Shown: positions 50,251-60,500, counted from the first letter of the stretch. The stretch is 64,000 bases of DNA from Virgibacillus phasianinus (GCF_002216775.1 NZ_CP022315.1:1860001-1924000); one strand, 5' to 3'. The notes: generated by a model from the letters alone, not told the origin. Program-made: numbers and translations.

Positions 50251-51486
50251 ATGGCTACATTCTTTCTAGTAATCATTTATTTGGCCTTTATCAGTTTAGG
50301 TTTACCTGATTCATTGTTGGGAGCGGCATGGCCTGTGATGCAACCGGATTTGGGCGCACCGCTTGAAACTGCTGGCTTGCTTTTTATGACAATAGCAGGC
50401 GGAACCATTATTTCAAGTTTAGCTAGCAGAGCTATTTTAACGCGATTTGGAACAGGAAATGTCACATTCGTCAGTGTCTTAATGACCGCGGGATCGCTGC
50501 TGGGATTTTATTTTGCCCCATCGCTTGTGTGGTTATTTATCTGCGCCATTCCGCTTGGACTAGGTGCGGGGTCCGTGGATGCAGGATTAAACAATTACGT
50601 TGCCTTGCATTACAAAGCACATCACATGAGTTGGTTGCATTGCTTTTGGGGAGTTGGCGCAACGCTTGGACCGATCATTATGGCCTATTTTATGTCAGGA
50701 CAAGGTTCTTGGAGAAATGGTTATTTTACAATCGCAAGTATTCAGTTCGCATTAGCGATCATCCTTTTCTTTACTTTGCCTTTATGGAAAAAGACAGAGT
50801 CAAAAGGCAATGCTGCCGCAACTGAGGAACAAGAAGCGCAAGAATATGCTTCGCATGATGCAGATAGTAAAAAAGTAAAATCTATCCAAATCACAGGAGT
50901 TAAGCTAGCTTTAGCCTCTTTCCTGTTTTACTGCAGTGCTGAGGCAACAATTGGTCTTTGGGGAAGTAGTTTTCTAGTAAATGTGAAGGAGTTGTCCGCG
51001 GAAGTTTCCGCACAAGTGATTTCTCTATTTTACGCGGGCATCACAATCGGCAGGTTTATTTCAGGCTTTATTACCTTAAAAGTTAGTAACAAGACTGTGA
51101 TTCGGATAGGGCAACTAATCGCATTGGCGGGTATGGTGCTTCTACTTTTACCATTGCAGTCCAGTACCGCTTTTGTCAGCTTTACCATCATTGGTTTAGG
51201 AATGGCCCCAATATTCCCATCCATGTTACATGAAACACCAGCACGTTTTGGAAAGGAGCACTCCCAGGCCATTATAGGCTACCAAATGGCTTTTGCTTCC
51301 GCGGGTACTACCTTTATGCCTCCCGTTTTTGGTTTCCTTGCATCCTATTTAACAATAGGGATATTCCCGTTTTTCATTGTTGCTATAGTTGCAGCAATGA
51401 TTCTAGTTTCGGAAAAGCTAAATCGTTTTTTAATGAAAAAAGACAACTTTTTACAAACGAATAACCCCATTTCTACAGAAAATTGA
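50251..51486 (+). CDS. Major facilitator superfamily transporter
   Basis: 411 residues, about 12 membrane helices in two halves joined by a charged loop (about 180-210, KKTESKGNAAATEEQEAQ). MFS pattern near helix 2/3 (SRAILTRFGTGNV) and GLGAGSVDAGLNN in helix 5, reminiscent of the sugar/FucP-like and YfkF-type branches. Substrate unknown. Monocistronic; no regulator gene adjacent. Confidence 0.8.
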   Translation: MATFFLVIIYLAFISLGLPDSLLGAAWPVMQPDLGAPLETAGLLFMTIAGGTIISSLASRAILTRFGTGNVTFVSVLMTAGSLLGFYFAPSLVWLFICAIPLGLGAGSVDAGLNNYVALHYKAHHMSWLHCFWGVGATLGPIIMAYFMSGQGSWRNGYFTIASIQFALAIILFFTLPLWKKTESKGNAAATEEQEAQEYASHDADSKKVKSIQITGVKLALASFLFYCSAEATIGLWGSSFLVNVKELSAEVSAQVISLFYAGITIGRFISGFITLKVSNKTVIRIGQLIALAGMVLLLLPLQSSTAFVSFTIIGLGMAPIFPSMLHETPARFGKEHSQAIIGYQMAFASAGTTFMPPVFGFLASYLTIGIFPFFIVAIVAAMILVSEKLNRFLMKKDNFLQTNNPISTEN

Positions 51487-51710
51487 CCGAAATTGTAAAG
51501 CGGCTAGACGGATTTACTGGCCGTGTTTGTCAAGTGGATTATGCAAAGGCTGCATATCATGGAAAATCACCCGATTAGTTTTTTTAGCATGAAATTAAAC
51601 GAGGCTGGGACATAGCTAAAAAATTTGAGTCAAAGACGAACAATCACAGGGTAGCCAGTTTAAAACGTTAATTTTTAAATAGTCGGATCTAATTCGCAGT
51701 TGATATAAAT

Positions 51711-52410
51711 AGCGACATATGCGCTGGGTTGTTTTCCGCTGCGGACCGTTGCTTTCCGCGGGCACGGCTTAAGCCTCCTTGCCCCGGCAAGAGGTATGCC
51801 GACGTTGCCCGCAAAGGGCGGTTTTAGTCGGCCCTCATCATCACCCACTCTGCGGGGTCTTAAGACTCGTGCTGTTCCCGCAGGAGTCAACGGTCCGGAG
51901 CGTAAGACACCATCGTAATAGTGGATGGACCAGGTAATACCGTTGCTAAGTACCATTAGCGAAGGAAAAACACGGAGACTCCTCGAAAAAGAAAAGCACT
52001 TTTTCTTCGTGCGATGTTTATTCGGAGAAGCATTCCTTGTCCTGTGGGAGCAGAAGCATCGATGAGACCCCGAAGAGCGTAAGAAGAGCACTGAAAAAGT
52101 GGTAGATTTTATAAATTTAGCCTCTCACCTTTATCTAGCATCTTGAATATACGGAGACTCCTGCGGGAAGTGAGAGATCGACGAGACCCCGCAGGACGGC
52201 AGTCCGAGGAGGCTTGTCACTCGCCCGCGGAAAGCGCAGTATATTCAAGATGCGATCATAGATCCACATGTTTGTGTACTATCTATACCTTTTTCAGTGT
52301 CCTCGAGCATAAGCTCGAGGAGGCTCATTAGCTGCCCACAGAAAGCGCAGTGTTTTTCCGCAGCGACCGCCGGGGTGATAATTTTTAGTTACGTTGCAGT
52401 TTATGGACAA
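51711..52410. repeat. Family B compound repeat, second copy, split by family A
   Basis: Left part 51711-52088 aligns with 41865-42175; the right part 52300-52410 aligns with the end of that copy (AGCGCAGTGTTTTTCCGCAG). It carries the cassette at 51779-51832, at a different position within family B from the 42181-42236 copy. Confidence 0.75.
52089..52299. mobile_element. Family A MITE-like element, short form, inserted in family B
   Basis: CACTGAAAAAG at 52089 and CTTTTTCAGTG ending at 52299 are the terminal inverted repeats; internal GCATCTTGAATATA / TATATTCAAGATGC. The uninterrupted family B copy at 42165-42250 shows the target sequence without it. Confidence 0.75.
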
Positions 52411-52660
52411 TTCACAATAAGGTTTAAAAAACAGCCAAGAAAAATATCCGAACTAGTCCAAATTCTGATTAAAGAATTTGGAATCATAGTTCGGATTTCC
52501 CAATGACTGAATCACTTTTGTCTCAGCCTCGTTTTTACGAAAACAAGGTACATGTGGAGACTAGAAAAACGCAATAGTTGTATGGTGACAATAGCAGTAG
52601 GTGGGCTAACGGAAACCAAAATAACTTCCTTTACCCATCACCTTTTGAGCGCACTTTCAT

Positions 52661-53683
52661 TCAGCCGGCACTACCAAGCGCCAACAAGCGCTTTAAATTT
52701 TCATCAATAAATTTATTATCGGCACGATTAATTCCGCGACCGGCAAAATGGCCCCAGATGGACTCGATAGGATTCAAATCAGCATGCGGTATGAGTTTAG
52801 CCTCGTATTTGTTTTCGGCCGCTGTGCAGAAAAGATCCGTGCCCCCGGGCATGACGCAGGCAAGTGCTTTAATACTTTTCAGCGCTGCATCGAAATCCCC
52901 ATTATAGGCGGGGTTTGCACTAATATCTGCATGTTGGCCAGTCCATAACATGGCCAGGACATTGTGCGGATCCATCTTCATAAAGCTGTCCTCCCAGACG
53001 CCAGCTACAAAATCTTCCAATGTGTCATACCCCAGCTTTCGATAAAGTTCCTCCCTGTAAAACGCCTGTGATAAACCCCATCCCGCATAAACACGACCAA
53101 CGGCACGCATGTCCGCAGATGTCAACTGGTTTCGTTTATTTGAATCGAAGCCGATCGCAGCCATGAGCGCGGCTTTCATTCCATCCAGGACGACAAGCGT
53201 TTGCGGCCAAGTCTTGGCAGCTCCGGCGAAGGGTGCAATTCGTTCTACCATGTCGGGATAACTTGCCCCCCACTGGAATGATTGGATGCCTCCCATTGAC
53301 CAGCCAACTACGAGAGCGATTTTTTGAATGCCGAATTTTTCGGTCAGCAGCCGATGCTGTAAGTTAACATTGTCATAGATAGTTACCTTAGGAAAGTTAA
53401 CCCGGTCGAATGGTGGAGGCGTGTTACTGGGAGACGAAGATAAACCGTTGCCCAGCAGATTGGGAACAATAATGAAATATTTCCCCGGATCCAGTGCCAT
53501 TCCATTACCAATTAACCACTCGTTGTTTTCATGTGTATCTCCAAATGCAGTAGGATAAACAACCACATTGCTCTTATCTTGATTTAATGTCCCGTATGTT
53601 TTATATGCGAGAATTGCGTTAGGTAATGTCACACCAGATTGCAATGTAACACTCCCAAGTTCAAAGATTTCATAATCCATCAT
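52661..53683 (-). CDS. MetX-like alpha/beta hydrolase
   Basis: 340-residue alpha/beta hydrolase of the homoserine O-acetyltransferase-like group. Nucleophile Ser129 in VVGWSMGGIQ, acid Asp283 in GGTDLF and His312 in WGHFAG complete the triad. It is shorter than true MetX and lacks strong acetyl-CoA features I can point to, so it may be a hydrolase or acyltransferase of another substrate. AAAGGGG precedes ATG 53683. Divergent from a LysR regulator, with dyads between them, suggesting LysR control. Confidence 0.75.
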   Translation of the reverse strand: MMDYEIFELGSVTLQSGVTLPNAILAYKTYGTLNQDKSNVVVYPTAFGDTHENNEWLIGNGMALDPGKYFIIVPNLLGNGLSSSPSNTPPPFDRVNFPKVTIYDNVNLQHRLLTEKFGIQKIALVVGWSMGGIQSFQWGASYPDMVERIAPFAGAAKTWPQTLVVLDGMKAALMAAIGFDSNKRNQLTSADMRAVGRVYAGWGLSQAFYREELYRKLGYDTLEDFVAGVWEDSFMKMDPHNVLAMLWTGQHADISANPAYNGDFDAALKSIKALACVMPGGTDLFCTAAENKYEAKLIPHADLNPIESIWGHFAGRGINRADNKFIDENLKRLLALGSAG

Positions 53684-53747
53684 AACTAACCCCTTTCATT
53701 TCTTTGTCTTTAGTATAAAAGGGTGTTACCTTTAATAAAAGTAACCA

Positions 53748-53770
53748 TTTTTGAACCCGTCATTCAAAAA
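53748..53770. promoter_or_regulatory. Putative LysR-type operator
   Basis: TTTTTGAA - N7 - TTCAAAAA, perfect 8-bp arms, between the divergent MetX-like and LysR genes. A second dyad GTTAC - N12 - GTAAC lies next to it at 53724-53745. Confidence 0.45.
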
Positions 53771-53794
53771 AATTGAACAAAAGGATGAACCACT

Positions 53795-54688
53795 ATGGAA
53801 ATACGCCAGCTTATTACTTTCAGAACAGTGGCCCTAACATTAAACTTCACTCGGGCAGCTGAAGCACTCAACTATGTTCCATCGAACGTCACGATGCAAA
53901 TGAAAGCCTTGGAGGAAGAACTGGATACTCAGCTCATTGACCGCTTAGGCAAGCAGATTGTTCTCACTGACGCTGGTAAACGATTCTTATTCCATGCGGA
54001 GAAAGTGTTGAACAGTTTAGACGAAGCGCAGTTAGCCATGAAAGAAAATGATGAGTTAACGGGGACCCTCACGATTAGTGCCAATGAAGTGCTTTGTTCT
54101 TACCGCTTGCCCGCCGTTTTTCGATCGTTTCGTTCTCGTTACCCTGGCATACGGCTGATTTTTCGCCCATTTGGTAACGATCAGCTTAAACCAAGTCTTT
54201 ATGAAGGAAGAACGGACATTGTATTTATGTTGGAAGAACCAGTTAGGTCAACTAACCTTTCGATTGAACCTTTAATGGAAGAACCCTTTCGCCTACTTGT
54301 GGCACCAGACCATCCACTTGCAAAAAAGGCAAACCTTCATCCGGAAGATTTCCAAGGGGAACCGTTTTTGCTTACAGAGAAAGGGTGCACCTATCGTACA
54401 CTCTTTGACCGATCATTGGAGCAACAAGGGGTTAATGAAGGAATAACGAATTTGGAATTTACCAGCGCAGAAGCGATTAAGCAGTGCGCAATTGCTGGTA
54501 TCGGCATTGCCTTCCTCCCCGAAATAGCCGTAAAGGCCGAGCTGGAGCGGGGCGAACTGGTTTCTCTACCTTGGGAAATGCCAGATCTTCAGATTGTTAC
54601 CCAAATGTTATATCATAAAGATAAATGGCTTTCGCCTGCTATAAAGGCTTTCTTAGAAATAACACGGGACGTTATTGCTTTAAAGTAA
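53795..54688 (+). CDS. LysR-family transcriptional regulator
   Basis: 297 residues. N-terminal winged helix-turn-helix MEIRQLITFRTVALTLNFTR then AAEALNYVPSNVTMQMKALE; the C-terminal substrate-binding domain (about 90-295) has TGTLTISANEVLCSYRLPAV and CAIAGIGIAFLPE. Likely controls the divergent MetX-like gene and possibly itself. The LOG-family gene starts 23 bp after its stop and may be co-transcribed. Confidence 0.88.
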   Translation: MEIRQLITFRTVALTLNFTRAAEALNYVPSNVTMQMKALEEELDTQLIDRLGKQIVLTDAGKRFLFHAEKVLNSLDEAQLAMKENDELTGTLTISANEVLCSYRLPAVFRSFRSRYPGIRLIFRPFGNDQLKPSLYEGRTDIVFMLEEPVRSTNLSIEPLMEEPFRLLVAPDHPLAKKANLHPEDFQGEPFLLTEKGCTYRTLFDRSLEQQGVNEGITNLEFTSAEAIKQCAIAGIGIAFLPEIAVKAELERGELVSLPWEMPDLQIVTQMLYHKDKWLSPAIKAFLEITRDVIALK

Positions 54689-54711
54689 AAATTAAAAGTG
54701 GAGGGATTATC

Positions 54712-55293
54712 ATGAAGCGATTAGCTGTTTTTTGTGGCTCAAGCGACGGGGCTTCAAAAGCATACAAGGAAGGCGCTATCCAATTAGGAGAAGAACTAGC
54801 AAAAAGGGAAATAACGCTTGTATATGGTGGGGCAAGTGTTGGAATCATGGGGGCAGTAGCAAATGCTGTTTTAGAAAATGGCGGGAAAGTGATTGGTGTC
54901 ATTCCGCAAATGTTAGAGGATCGGGAAATATCACATCCCAATCTGACTGAGTTGCATGTTGTTCAATCTATGCATGAACGAAAAGCGAAAATGGCTGATT
55001 TAGCTGATGGGTTTATCGCCTTACCTGGAGGACCGGGAACGTTAGAAGAATTTATTGAAGTCTTTACCTGGGCTCAGCTGGGTGTACATCAAAAGCCTTG
55101 TGGACTATTAAACATAAATCATTATTATGAACCTCTCGTGTCCCTGTTTAATCATATGGCAGATCAGCAATTTTTACATGAAGAGTATCGTTCCATGGCA
55201 CTTGTCGATTCTTGCCCAAGCCAATTGATTGAGCAATTTTACGCCTATCAGCCGCCAGCTATAAAGACTTATATTAAGAAAGATCAAACCTAG
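54712..55293 (+). CDS. LOG-family protein (nucleoside monophosphate phosphoribohydrolase-like)
   Basis: 193 residues. Hallmark PGGPGTLEE (in FIALPGGPGTLEEFIE) and the preceding MHERKAKMADLAD are the LOG/TIGR00730 signature. Members hydrolyse cytokinin riboside or other nucleoside 5'-monophosphates to the base and ribose 5-phosphate; earlier annotations called them lysine decarboxylases. ATG 54712 with GTGGAGGGA upstream (54698-54706), in contrast to a longer frame starting inside lysR that lacks a site. Cytoplasmic. Confidence 0.88.
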   Translation: MKRLAVFCGSSDGASKAYKEGAIQLGEELAKREITLVYGGASVGIMGAVANAVLENGGKVIGVIPQMLEDREISHPNLTELHVVQSMHERKAKMADLADGFIALPGGPGTLEEFIEVFTWAQLGVHQKPCGLLNINHYYEPLVSLFNHMADQQFLHEEYRSMALVDSCPSQLIEQFYAYQPPAIKTYIKKDQT

Positions 55294-55356
55294 GCAAATG
55301 ACTAGTGAATATGAGGGTAAAAAGGGTGGTAGGAAAATGGAGTTGCGTTTTCCCAT

Positions 55357-55548
55357 CTTCAAAGAGAAAACATCATACAATGGGTTGAGGATGAAACAGG
55401 ATTAACGTATGGAGAGCAATTTCGACTTCGGAAGGAAGAGGCAGGAGAACTTCATTTCAACCATTGTTTTTGTCCCATAAAATTGAGGTTTTATTCGAAT
55501 ACAATAAGTAGGTGTAAATTTTCTCTAAAAAGATCAGAAATCAAAATA
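55357..55548 (+). pseudogene. Possible gene remnant before repeat array
   Basis: A frame reading LQRENIIQWVEDETGLTYGE then QFRLRKEEAGELHFNHC looks protein-like (amphipathic, normal codon use) but has no start codon or ribosome site and runs straight into the family C array. Not recognised; perhaps the tail of a lost gene. Confidence 0.3.
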
Positions 55549-55549
55549 T

Positions 55550-55912
55550 GTCTAGCTCCAGCACCCAGAAGCTGCCGTCATAAGCAATGGACACTACGAA
55601 CGCTAAACCCATGCGTTCTACGGCCCCTTGCTTATGCGTCCGCTTCTAAACGGGCGCTTGCGCTTTTCTTGTCTAGCTCCAGCACCCAGAAGCTGCCGTC
55701 ATAAGCAATGGACACTACGAACGCTAAACCCATGCGTTCTACGGCCCCTTGCTTATGCGTCTGCTTCTAAACGGGCGCTTACGCTTTTCTTGTCTAGCTC
55801 CAGCACCCAGAAGCTGCCGTCATAAGCAATGGACACTACGAACGCTAAACCCATGCGTTCTAAGGCCTCTTGCTTATGCGTCTGCTTCTAAACGGGCGCT
55901 TCCGCTTTTCTA
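55550..55912 (+). repeat. Three tandem family C repeats, 121-bp period
   Basis: Units start with GTCTAGCTCCAGCACCCAG at 55550, 55671 and 55792 and end in GCGCTTNCGCTTTTCT. They differ at only a few positions (for example GTCCGCTTC against GTCTGCTTC). Each carries CATAAGCAATGG / CCCTTGCTTATG arms. Open frames across it are artefacts. Confidence 0.88.
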
Positions 55913-56020
55913 AGTGAAACATTTTTATTTGTGAATGGTACAAGAATGATGTGAATAGATATGTATTTAGGAAATCAGGATTAAAGAATCAAAATGAAAA
56001 TAACGATTTGGGGGATTATC

Positions 56021-58114
56021 GTGACAACGGAGAATGAATTAATTACTAAATCCTATCATGAAGCGATTATAGATGAAAACAAACAAGGACACCCTATCAA
56101 GATATTGGGTGAGATGTATAGGGAAGAAATGCAAAAACCACGGCCGAATTTGTCTTTTATCCGCTTTGCACAAGGGGAAGTATATTTCTTAAATAATGAT
56201 TATGAAGCAGCGATTTATAAATGGCAACATCCTTTAGAGGAGGAATTCATTCCGTGGGCACAGAAAAACATAGCAGATGCCCACCTGGAAATGGGATTGT
56301 TGGAAGATGCGGAAAAATTTTATAAACAGGTTGATTCCACATCACTTGCACTGCAATCGGAAGTCTTGCTACAGCTGTTTTCTTTGTATATACATCAGGG
56401 TGATCAGAAAAAAGCTGTTGATACAATTAAGGATGCTGTTACGTTAAATCCGGATTATTCCCATGTAACGAAAATAGCCCAAAAATATTTAGAGGAAATA
56501 AATGATTGGGATAATGCGGTTGAACTGGCGGTTGGTGAGGCAATACGAACGAAGTCACTTTCTTGGTTTGATGTTTTATCAGGGTATGTCAAGCAAGGGC
56601 GAACGTTTAACTATGAACCTAACTATTTTAATGAATTGTTGGAAGCAGTACTGCAAATGGATCATAATCGATTTGAGCGTTTTACGGAGGTATTGTGGAA
56701 CAGCTATAGACAAAGTGATTTTTACGTTGAGTGGCTAGAAGTGATTAACCGACTTCTTTTGAATAATAACGTTGAAACTTCGTATGTTTGGGAGAGTCTC
56801 CCAATTGTATTTCAAGAGGCTTACTACGAGTTAATTAGCGGAAAGTTCCTAATCAGGGACATTTCTGGGTTAATGCAGCACCATTTAACAAACTGGTTAA
56901 AGGTTTCTTCTGAATTAGATCCTATGATTTCTGCAACTGCCATACTTGCATGGAATGAAACGTTTCCTTCCCAACTAGATGCTTTATTGATTCGTGAGGC
57001 GGAATACCATTTTGAAAATTCAAATCCGAATCAAGATGGAAGAAAAGATGGTATAGAGCTTTTTGATTCCATCAAGATATGGGCGGAAGGAGAAGGTTTA
57101 TCAGAAGATTTATCTCGAATTACAACGCCTATGCTAGAAGAACACAATATTGAAGTGGCAAGTTCCTCAAGAATCCGGGATTTGGTTAAAGCTTCGATAG
57201 ATTTTCTGCTGGAACAAAGGGTAGCCTTGGAAAATGCCGAGCAGGAAGAAATAATTCGGAATGAAGGGTTACTAACAGGTCTGCGTGATGTTCATCAACA
57301 GATCGATGATTTAGAGAAAGAGATGGCGATTGACATAACAGATTCGTTTCGTATATTAAAAGAATCTTACATGCAACATGTGATTAGTGAGCTGCCTAAA
57401 CTATTACAGGATTGCTCTGAACTTGTTCAGGAGGACAGTGACTTTTCAAAGCTTCATGTAGATCTAAATGAAGAGATGAATAGACGGATTGCCGACTATA
57501 TGAAAAATTTTGTCTTGAATGATCAGAAATATACTGTTCGGAAATGGATTGGGGATTGCAAAAAGAGATTCCAAGACAGCCAGATTACTTGTAATGAACT
57601 GAGTGGGAATATGAATCAAAACTATGATGAAAACATTGTATTACAGTGCGACTTTAAGGTGCTAGATGACTGGCAGCGGGACCTGGAACGGATATCCCGG
57701 GGGTTGCTACATCTAGAAAATGTAAATGTTTTGTTACGTAATACTCCGTCCCAGTTATTTTTGAAAGGGGCGGGAAAACTATCAGGGTCTATATTTAAAA
57801 ATAGCGAAATACTTCATAGTAAATACAAAAACTACATTGAAAACGCAGATTATAGTCAAATAGCAAAGGATATCATCACCCCTTTCGTGCAACAAATGGA
57901 ATTGTTTGAGAGGTCAATTGAATGGGATGTTAGCAGGTTTTTCTCAGATTCACTGGATGAACTAGCTCGTAAAATGGATGAAGTCCAGGTGAATATTGAA
58001 AGACATGAGGATTCGTTAAATAAGATGCGTGATAAACCTGAGATTTATCGTAATCCACTCACTTTGTTCGGGCTAAGGCTTCGTCAATATGAGTTGATGA
58101 ATACCATAAGTTGA
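56021..58114 (+). CDS. TPR-containing protein of unknown function
   Basis: About 697 residues, cytoplasmic, not recognised. The N-terminal ~170 residues are helical repeats of TPR style (FAQGEVYFLNNDYEAAIYKW, NIADAHLEMGLLEDAEKFYK, LFSLYIHQGDQKKAVDTIKD). The middle is helical without motif, and the C-terminal ~300 residues are rich in Glu/Lys/Gln with coiled-coil character (ENAEQEEIIRNEGL, LRDVHQQIDDLEKEM, LARKMDEVQVNIERHEDSLN). GTG 56021 is preferred over ATG 55994 because GGGGGA lies 5-10 bp before it. Similar proteins in Bacilli sit with dynamin-like or Hsp70-like genes; none is present here. Confidence 0.65.
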   Translation: MTTENELITKSYHEAIIDENKQGHPIKILGEMYREEMQKPRPNLSFIRFAQGEVYFLNNDYEAAIYKWQHPLEEEFIPWAQKNIADAHLEMGLLEDAEKFYKQVDSTSLALQSEVLLQLFSLYIHQGDQKKAVDTIKDAVTLNPDYSHVTKIAQKYLEEINDWDNAVELAVGEAIRTKSLSWFDVLSGYVKQGRTFNYEPNYFNELLEAVLQMDHNRFERFTEVLWNSYRQSDFYVEWLEVINRLLLNNNVETSYVWESLPIVFQEAYYELISGKFLIRDISGLMQHHLTNWLKVSSELDPMISATAILAWNETFPSQLDALLIREAEYHFENSNPNQDGRKDGIELFDSIKIWAEGEGLSEDLSRITTPMLEEHNIEVASSSRIRDLVKASIDFLLEQRVALENAEQEEIIRNEGLLTGLRDVHQQIDDLEKEMAIDITDSFRILKESYMQHVISELPKLLQDCSELVQEDSDFSKLHVDLNEEMNRRIADYMKNFVLNDQKYTVRKWIGDCKKRFQDSQITCNELSGNMNQNYDENIVLQCDFKVLDDWQRDLERISRGLLHLENVNVLLRNTPSQLFLKGAGKLSGSIFKNSEILHSKYKNYIENADYSQIAKDIITPFVQQMELFERSIEWDVSRFFSDSLDELARKMDEVQVNIERHEDSLNKMRDKPEIYRNPLTLFGLRLRQYELMNTIS

Positions 58115-58231
58115 ATCTGTTTGGTAATCCCTCATAAGGAACAAAGAAAATATATAACACTTACCAAAAGAAAGTATTGTGCTTTTTGGTGAAAAAACAT
58201 AATAAGCAGCATTTTTCTGCAATCTTAAAAT

Positions 58232-58267
58232 AAAGGAGATCGTTCAGTGACTAGAACAATCTCCTTT
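58232..58267. terminator. Terminator after betA (minus) and TPR gene (plus)
   Basis: AAAGGAGATCGTTC and GAACAATCTCCTTT with an 8-base loop; one unpaired position. Lies between converging genes. Confidence 0.8.
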
Positions 58268-58279
58268 AACAGTAATTCA

Positions 58280-59962
58280 CTATTTAACTGTACCCGCATC
58301 CGCCGGGTGAACACCATGACGGTAATAATCTTTATACTCCGGCTTCATTGGTCTTTGGCCACGGATAATATCGGCTGCTTTTTCTGCCAGCATTAACACT
58401 GGTGCGTGGATATTTCCGTTTGTTGTATGCGGCATTGCCGATGCATCAACCACCCGCACATTGTCCAGGCCATGAACTTTCATGGTCTCTGGGTCTACAA
58501 CTGCCATCGGGTCGGAAGCCGGTCCCATTTTTGCTGTACAAGATGGATGAAGGGCCGTTTCCGCGTCTTTTTTTACCCACTCCAGAATTTCCTCTTCTGT
58601 TTGAACAGAAGGTCCAGGTGAAATCTCACCGGTACTGTAAGGTGCTAATGCTGGCTGTGAAAGGATTTCTCGTGCAACGCGTATTGCTTCCGTCCACTCA
58701 CGTCGGTCCTCTTCGGTAGACAAATAGTTACATACGATACTTGGATACTCGAAAGGGTTACGTGAACGGATTTTCAGGCTCCCTCTGGAGTTGGAGTACA
58801 TCGGTCCGACGTGTACCTGGAATCCGTGCTCCGTATCTGCCTTTTGCCCGTCATATCGAACCGCAAGCGGTAGGAAATGGAACATCAGATTTGGATATTC
58901 GACTTCATCATTCGAACGGACGAATCCGCCACCTTCAAAATGGTTCGATGCTGCCGGTCCAGTACGTCCAAGCAGCCATTGCAAGCCGATCCAAGGCATT
59001 TTTGCTTTATTTAAGCTAGGTTGTTCTGAAACCGGCTTGGGACATGCGTGCTGAATATATACTTCGAGATGATCCTCAAGGTTTTCACCCACACCTGGCA
59101 AGTCAACGACCGGGTCAATGCCGAGTGAGCGTAAATGTTCAGCGTCACCTACACCGGATAATTGTAATAGTTGTGGCGTGTTGAATGCACCACCGGAAAG
59201 AATTACTTCGCCCGCGTTAACGTGATAGGTTTTTCCACTCCTTTGATAGGTTACACCCTGCGCTTTGGTACCATCAAAATTAATGCTGGTAACAAAAGCA
59301 CGTGTCTCTACTGTAAGGTTTTTGCGGCGCATGGCTGGACGTAAATAAGCACGTGAAGCAGAAACTCGTCTTCCGTTATGCACCTGGCTGTCAAATGGGC
59401 CAAAGCCTTCTTGACGAAAACCATTTACATCGGGCGTTCTGGTATAACCAGCCTCCACACCTGCATCGAAAAAGGCCTGGAATAAAGGATTTGTTGCAGG
59501 TCCGCGCTTTAACTTAACTGGACCATGATGACCGCGGTACTCGTCAGTTGAATCCGCGCCAAACGTGTTTTCCAGCCGTTTAAAGTATGGAAGACAATGG
59601 GCATAGTCCCAGTTTTCCATACCCTCTTCAGATCCCCACTTCTCATAGTCTAGCGGATTACCACGTTGGTATATCATGCCATTAATGGAACTTGATCCTC
59701 CAAGCACTTTCCCTCGGGCATGCGCGACACGGCGCCCATCCATATAAGGCTCAGGATCGGTAGAATAGATCCAGTCATAAAAGCGATTGCCTGATGGGTA
59801 CATCAACGCTGCCGGCATTTGAATAAATAAATCCCAAAAGTAATCATTGCGCCCCGCCTCCAGAACAAGAACGCTTTTGTTTTTATCCATACTTAGACGG
59901 TTACCGAGTACAGAACCTGCACTGCCTCCGCCAACAATTACATAATCGTAAGTTTGATTCAT
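58280..59962 (-). CDS. betA: Choline dehydrogenase BetA (GMC oxidoreductase)
   Basis: Oxidises choline to betaine aldehyde (and can go on to glycine betaine), FAD-dependent, membrane-associated. 560 residues. [18 protein letters not shown] binds [23 protein letters not shown] is GMC signature 1, [14 protein letters not shown] signature 2, and HPSCTAKMG and [17 protein letters not shown] lie near the C-terminus. AAGGAGG precedes ATG 59962. B. subtilis uses an alcohol dehydrogenase (GbsB) for this step; here a BetA-type enzyme accompanies a GbsR regulator. A family A element separates it from betB. Confidence 0.9.
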   Translation of the reverse strand: MNQTYDYVIVGGGSAGSVLGNRLSMDKNKSVLVLEAGRNDYFWDLFIQMPAALMYPSGNRFYDWIYSTDPEPYMDGRRVAHARGKVLGGSSSINGMIYQRGNPLDYEKWGSEEGMENWDYAHCLPYFKRLENTFGADSTDEYRGHHGPVKLKRGPATNPLFQAFFDAGVEAGYTRTPDVNGFRQEGFGPFDSQVHNGRRVSASRAYLRPAMRRKNLTVETRAFVTSINFDGTKAQGVTYQRSGKTYHVNAGEVILSGGAFNTPQLLQLSGVGDAEHLRSLGIDPVVDLPGVGENLEDHLEVYIQHACPKPVSEQPSLNKAKMPWIGLQWLLGRTGPAASNHFEGGGFVRSNDEVEYPNLMFHFLPLAVRYDGQKADTEHGFQVHVGPMYSNSRGSLKIRSRNPFEYPSIVCNYLSTEEDRREWTEAIRVAREILSQPALAPYSTGEISPGPSVQTEEEILEWVKKDAETALHPSCTAKMGPASDPMAVVDPETMKVHGLDNVRVVDASAMPHTTNGNIHAPVLMLAEKAADIIRGQRPMKPEYKDYYRHGVHPADAGTVK

Positions 59963-60209
59963 CTGAAATACCTCCTTGAAGATTGGTAAATGGCATACAG
60001 TTTACAAAGGAAGTTGAAACCATTCATCAAAAGCTTCTTTCTTTTGTGATTGGCAAAAGTTCGAGCGATTCTAGTAATCTGGCAACCTAGTTCATCTTCT
60101 TTGACTGTATTAGTTTTATTTAGTTTGTTAAATATATTTTTAACGTATTGAATGATATAAATATAACACGTTTTTTTAAACTTGTAAAACTTGGGGTGGT
60201 ACAAACTGT

Positions 60210-60481
60210 GGCCACTGAAAAAGGTAAATGTAGTTCAAAATAGGTGGATCTATCGTCGCATCTTGAATATACTGCGCTTTCCGCGGGCGAGTGACGAGCC
60301 TCCTTGCCCCGGCAAGGGGTAGCCGACGTTGCCCGCAAAGGGCGGTTTTAGTCGGGCTTCCTTAATGACGTCCTCCGGGGTCTCGCCGATCTCTCACTTC
60401 CCGCCGGAGTCTCCGTATATTCAAGATGCTAAGTTAAGGTGAATAGCTAAATTTATCAAATCCACCACTTTTTCAGTGGCC
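60210..60481. mobile_element. Family A MITE-like element, long form, between betA and betB
   Basis: Terminal repeats GGCCACTGAAAAAGG and CTTTTTCAGTGGCC; flanked by a perfect 10-bp direct repeat TGGTACAAAC (60197-60206 and 60483-60492), as expected for a target-site duplication. Cassette at 60303-60357. Confidence 0.8.
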
Positions 60482-60500
60482 TTGGTACAAACCCAAAATA

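Larger units (their letters stand above)
51597..52534. repeat. Composite repeat region bounded by inverted AAACGAGGCTGGGACA
   Basis: The left boundary AAACGAGGCTGGGACA (51597-51612) and right boundary TGTCTCAGCCTCGTTT (52519-52534) are inverted repeats with one mismatch. Inside are a family B copy with a nested family A, and a strong hairpin at 52446-52496 (arms ATCCGAACTA / TAGTTCGGAT and TCCAAATTCT / AGAATTTGGA). No credible gene in 51487-52660. Confidence 0.65.

Noticed and set aside
52446-52496. T-box or attenuator
   Set aside because: A good hairpin, but no downstream gene on the plus strand, no specifier or T-box sequence, and it lies in repeat DNA.
55483-55825. Frames reading CLAPAPRSCRHKQWTLRTLN repeatedly
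   Set aside because: Translation of the 121-bp family C tandem array. The array was also considered as CRISPR but the unit is too long and has no spacers.
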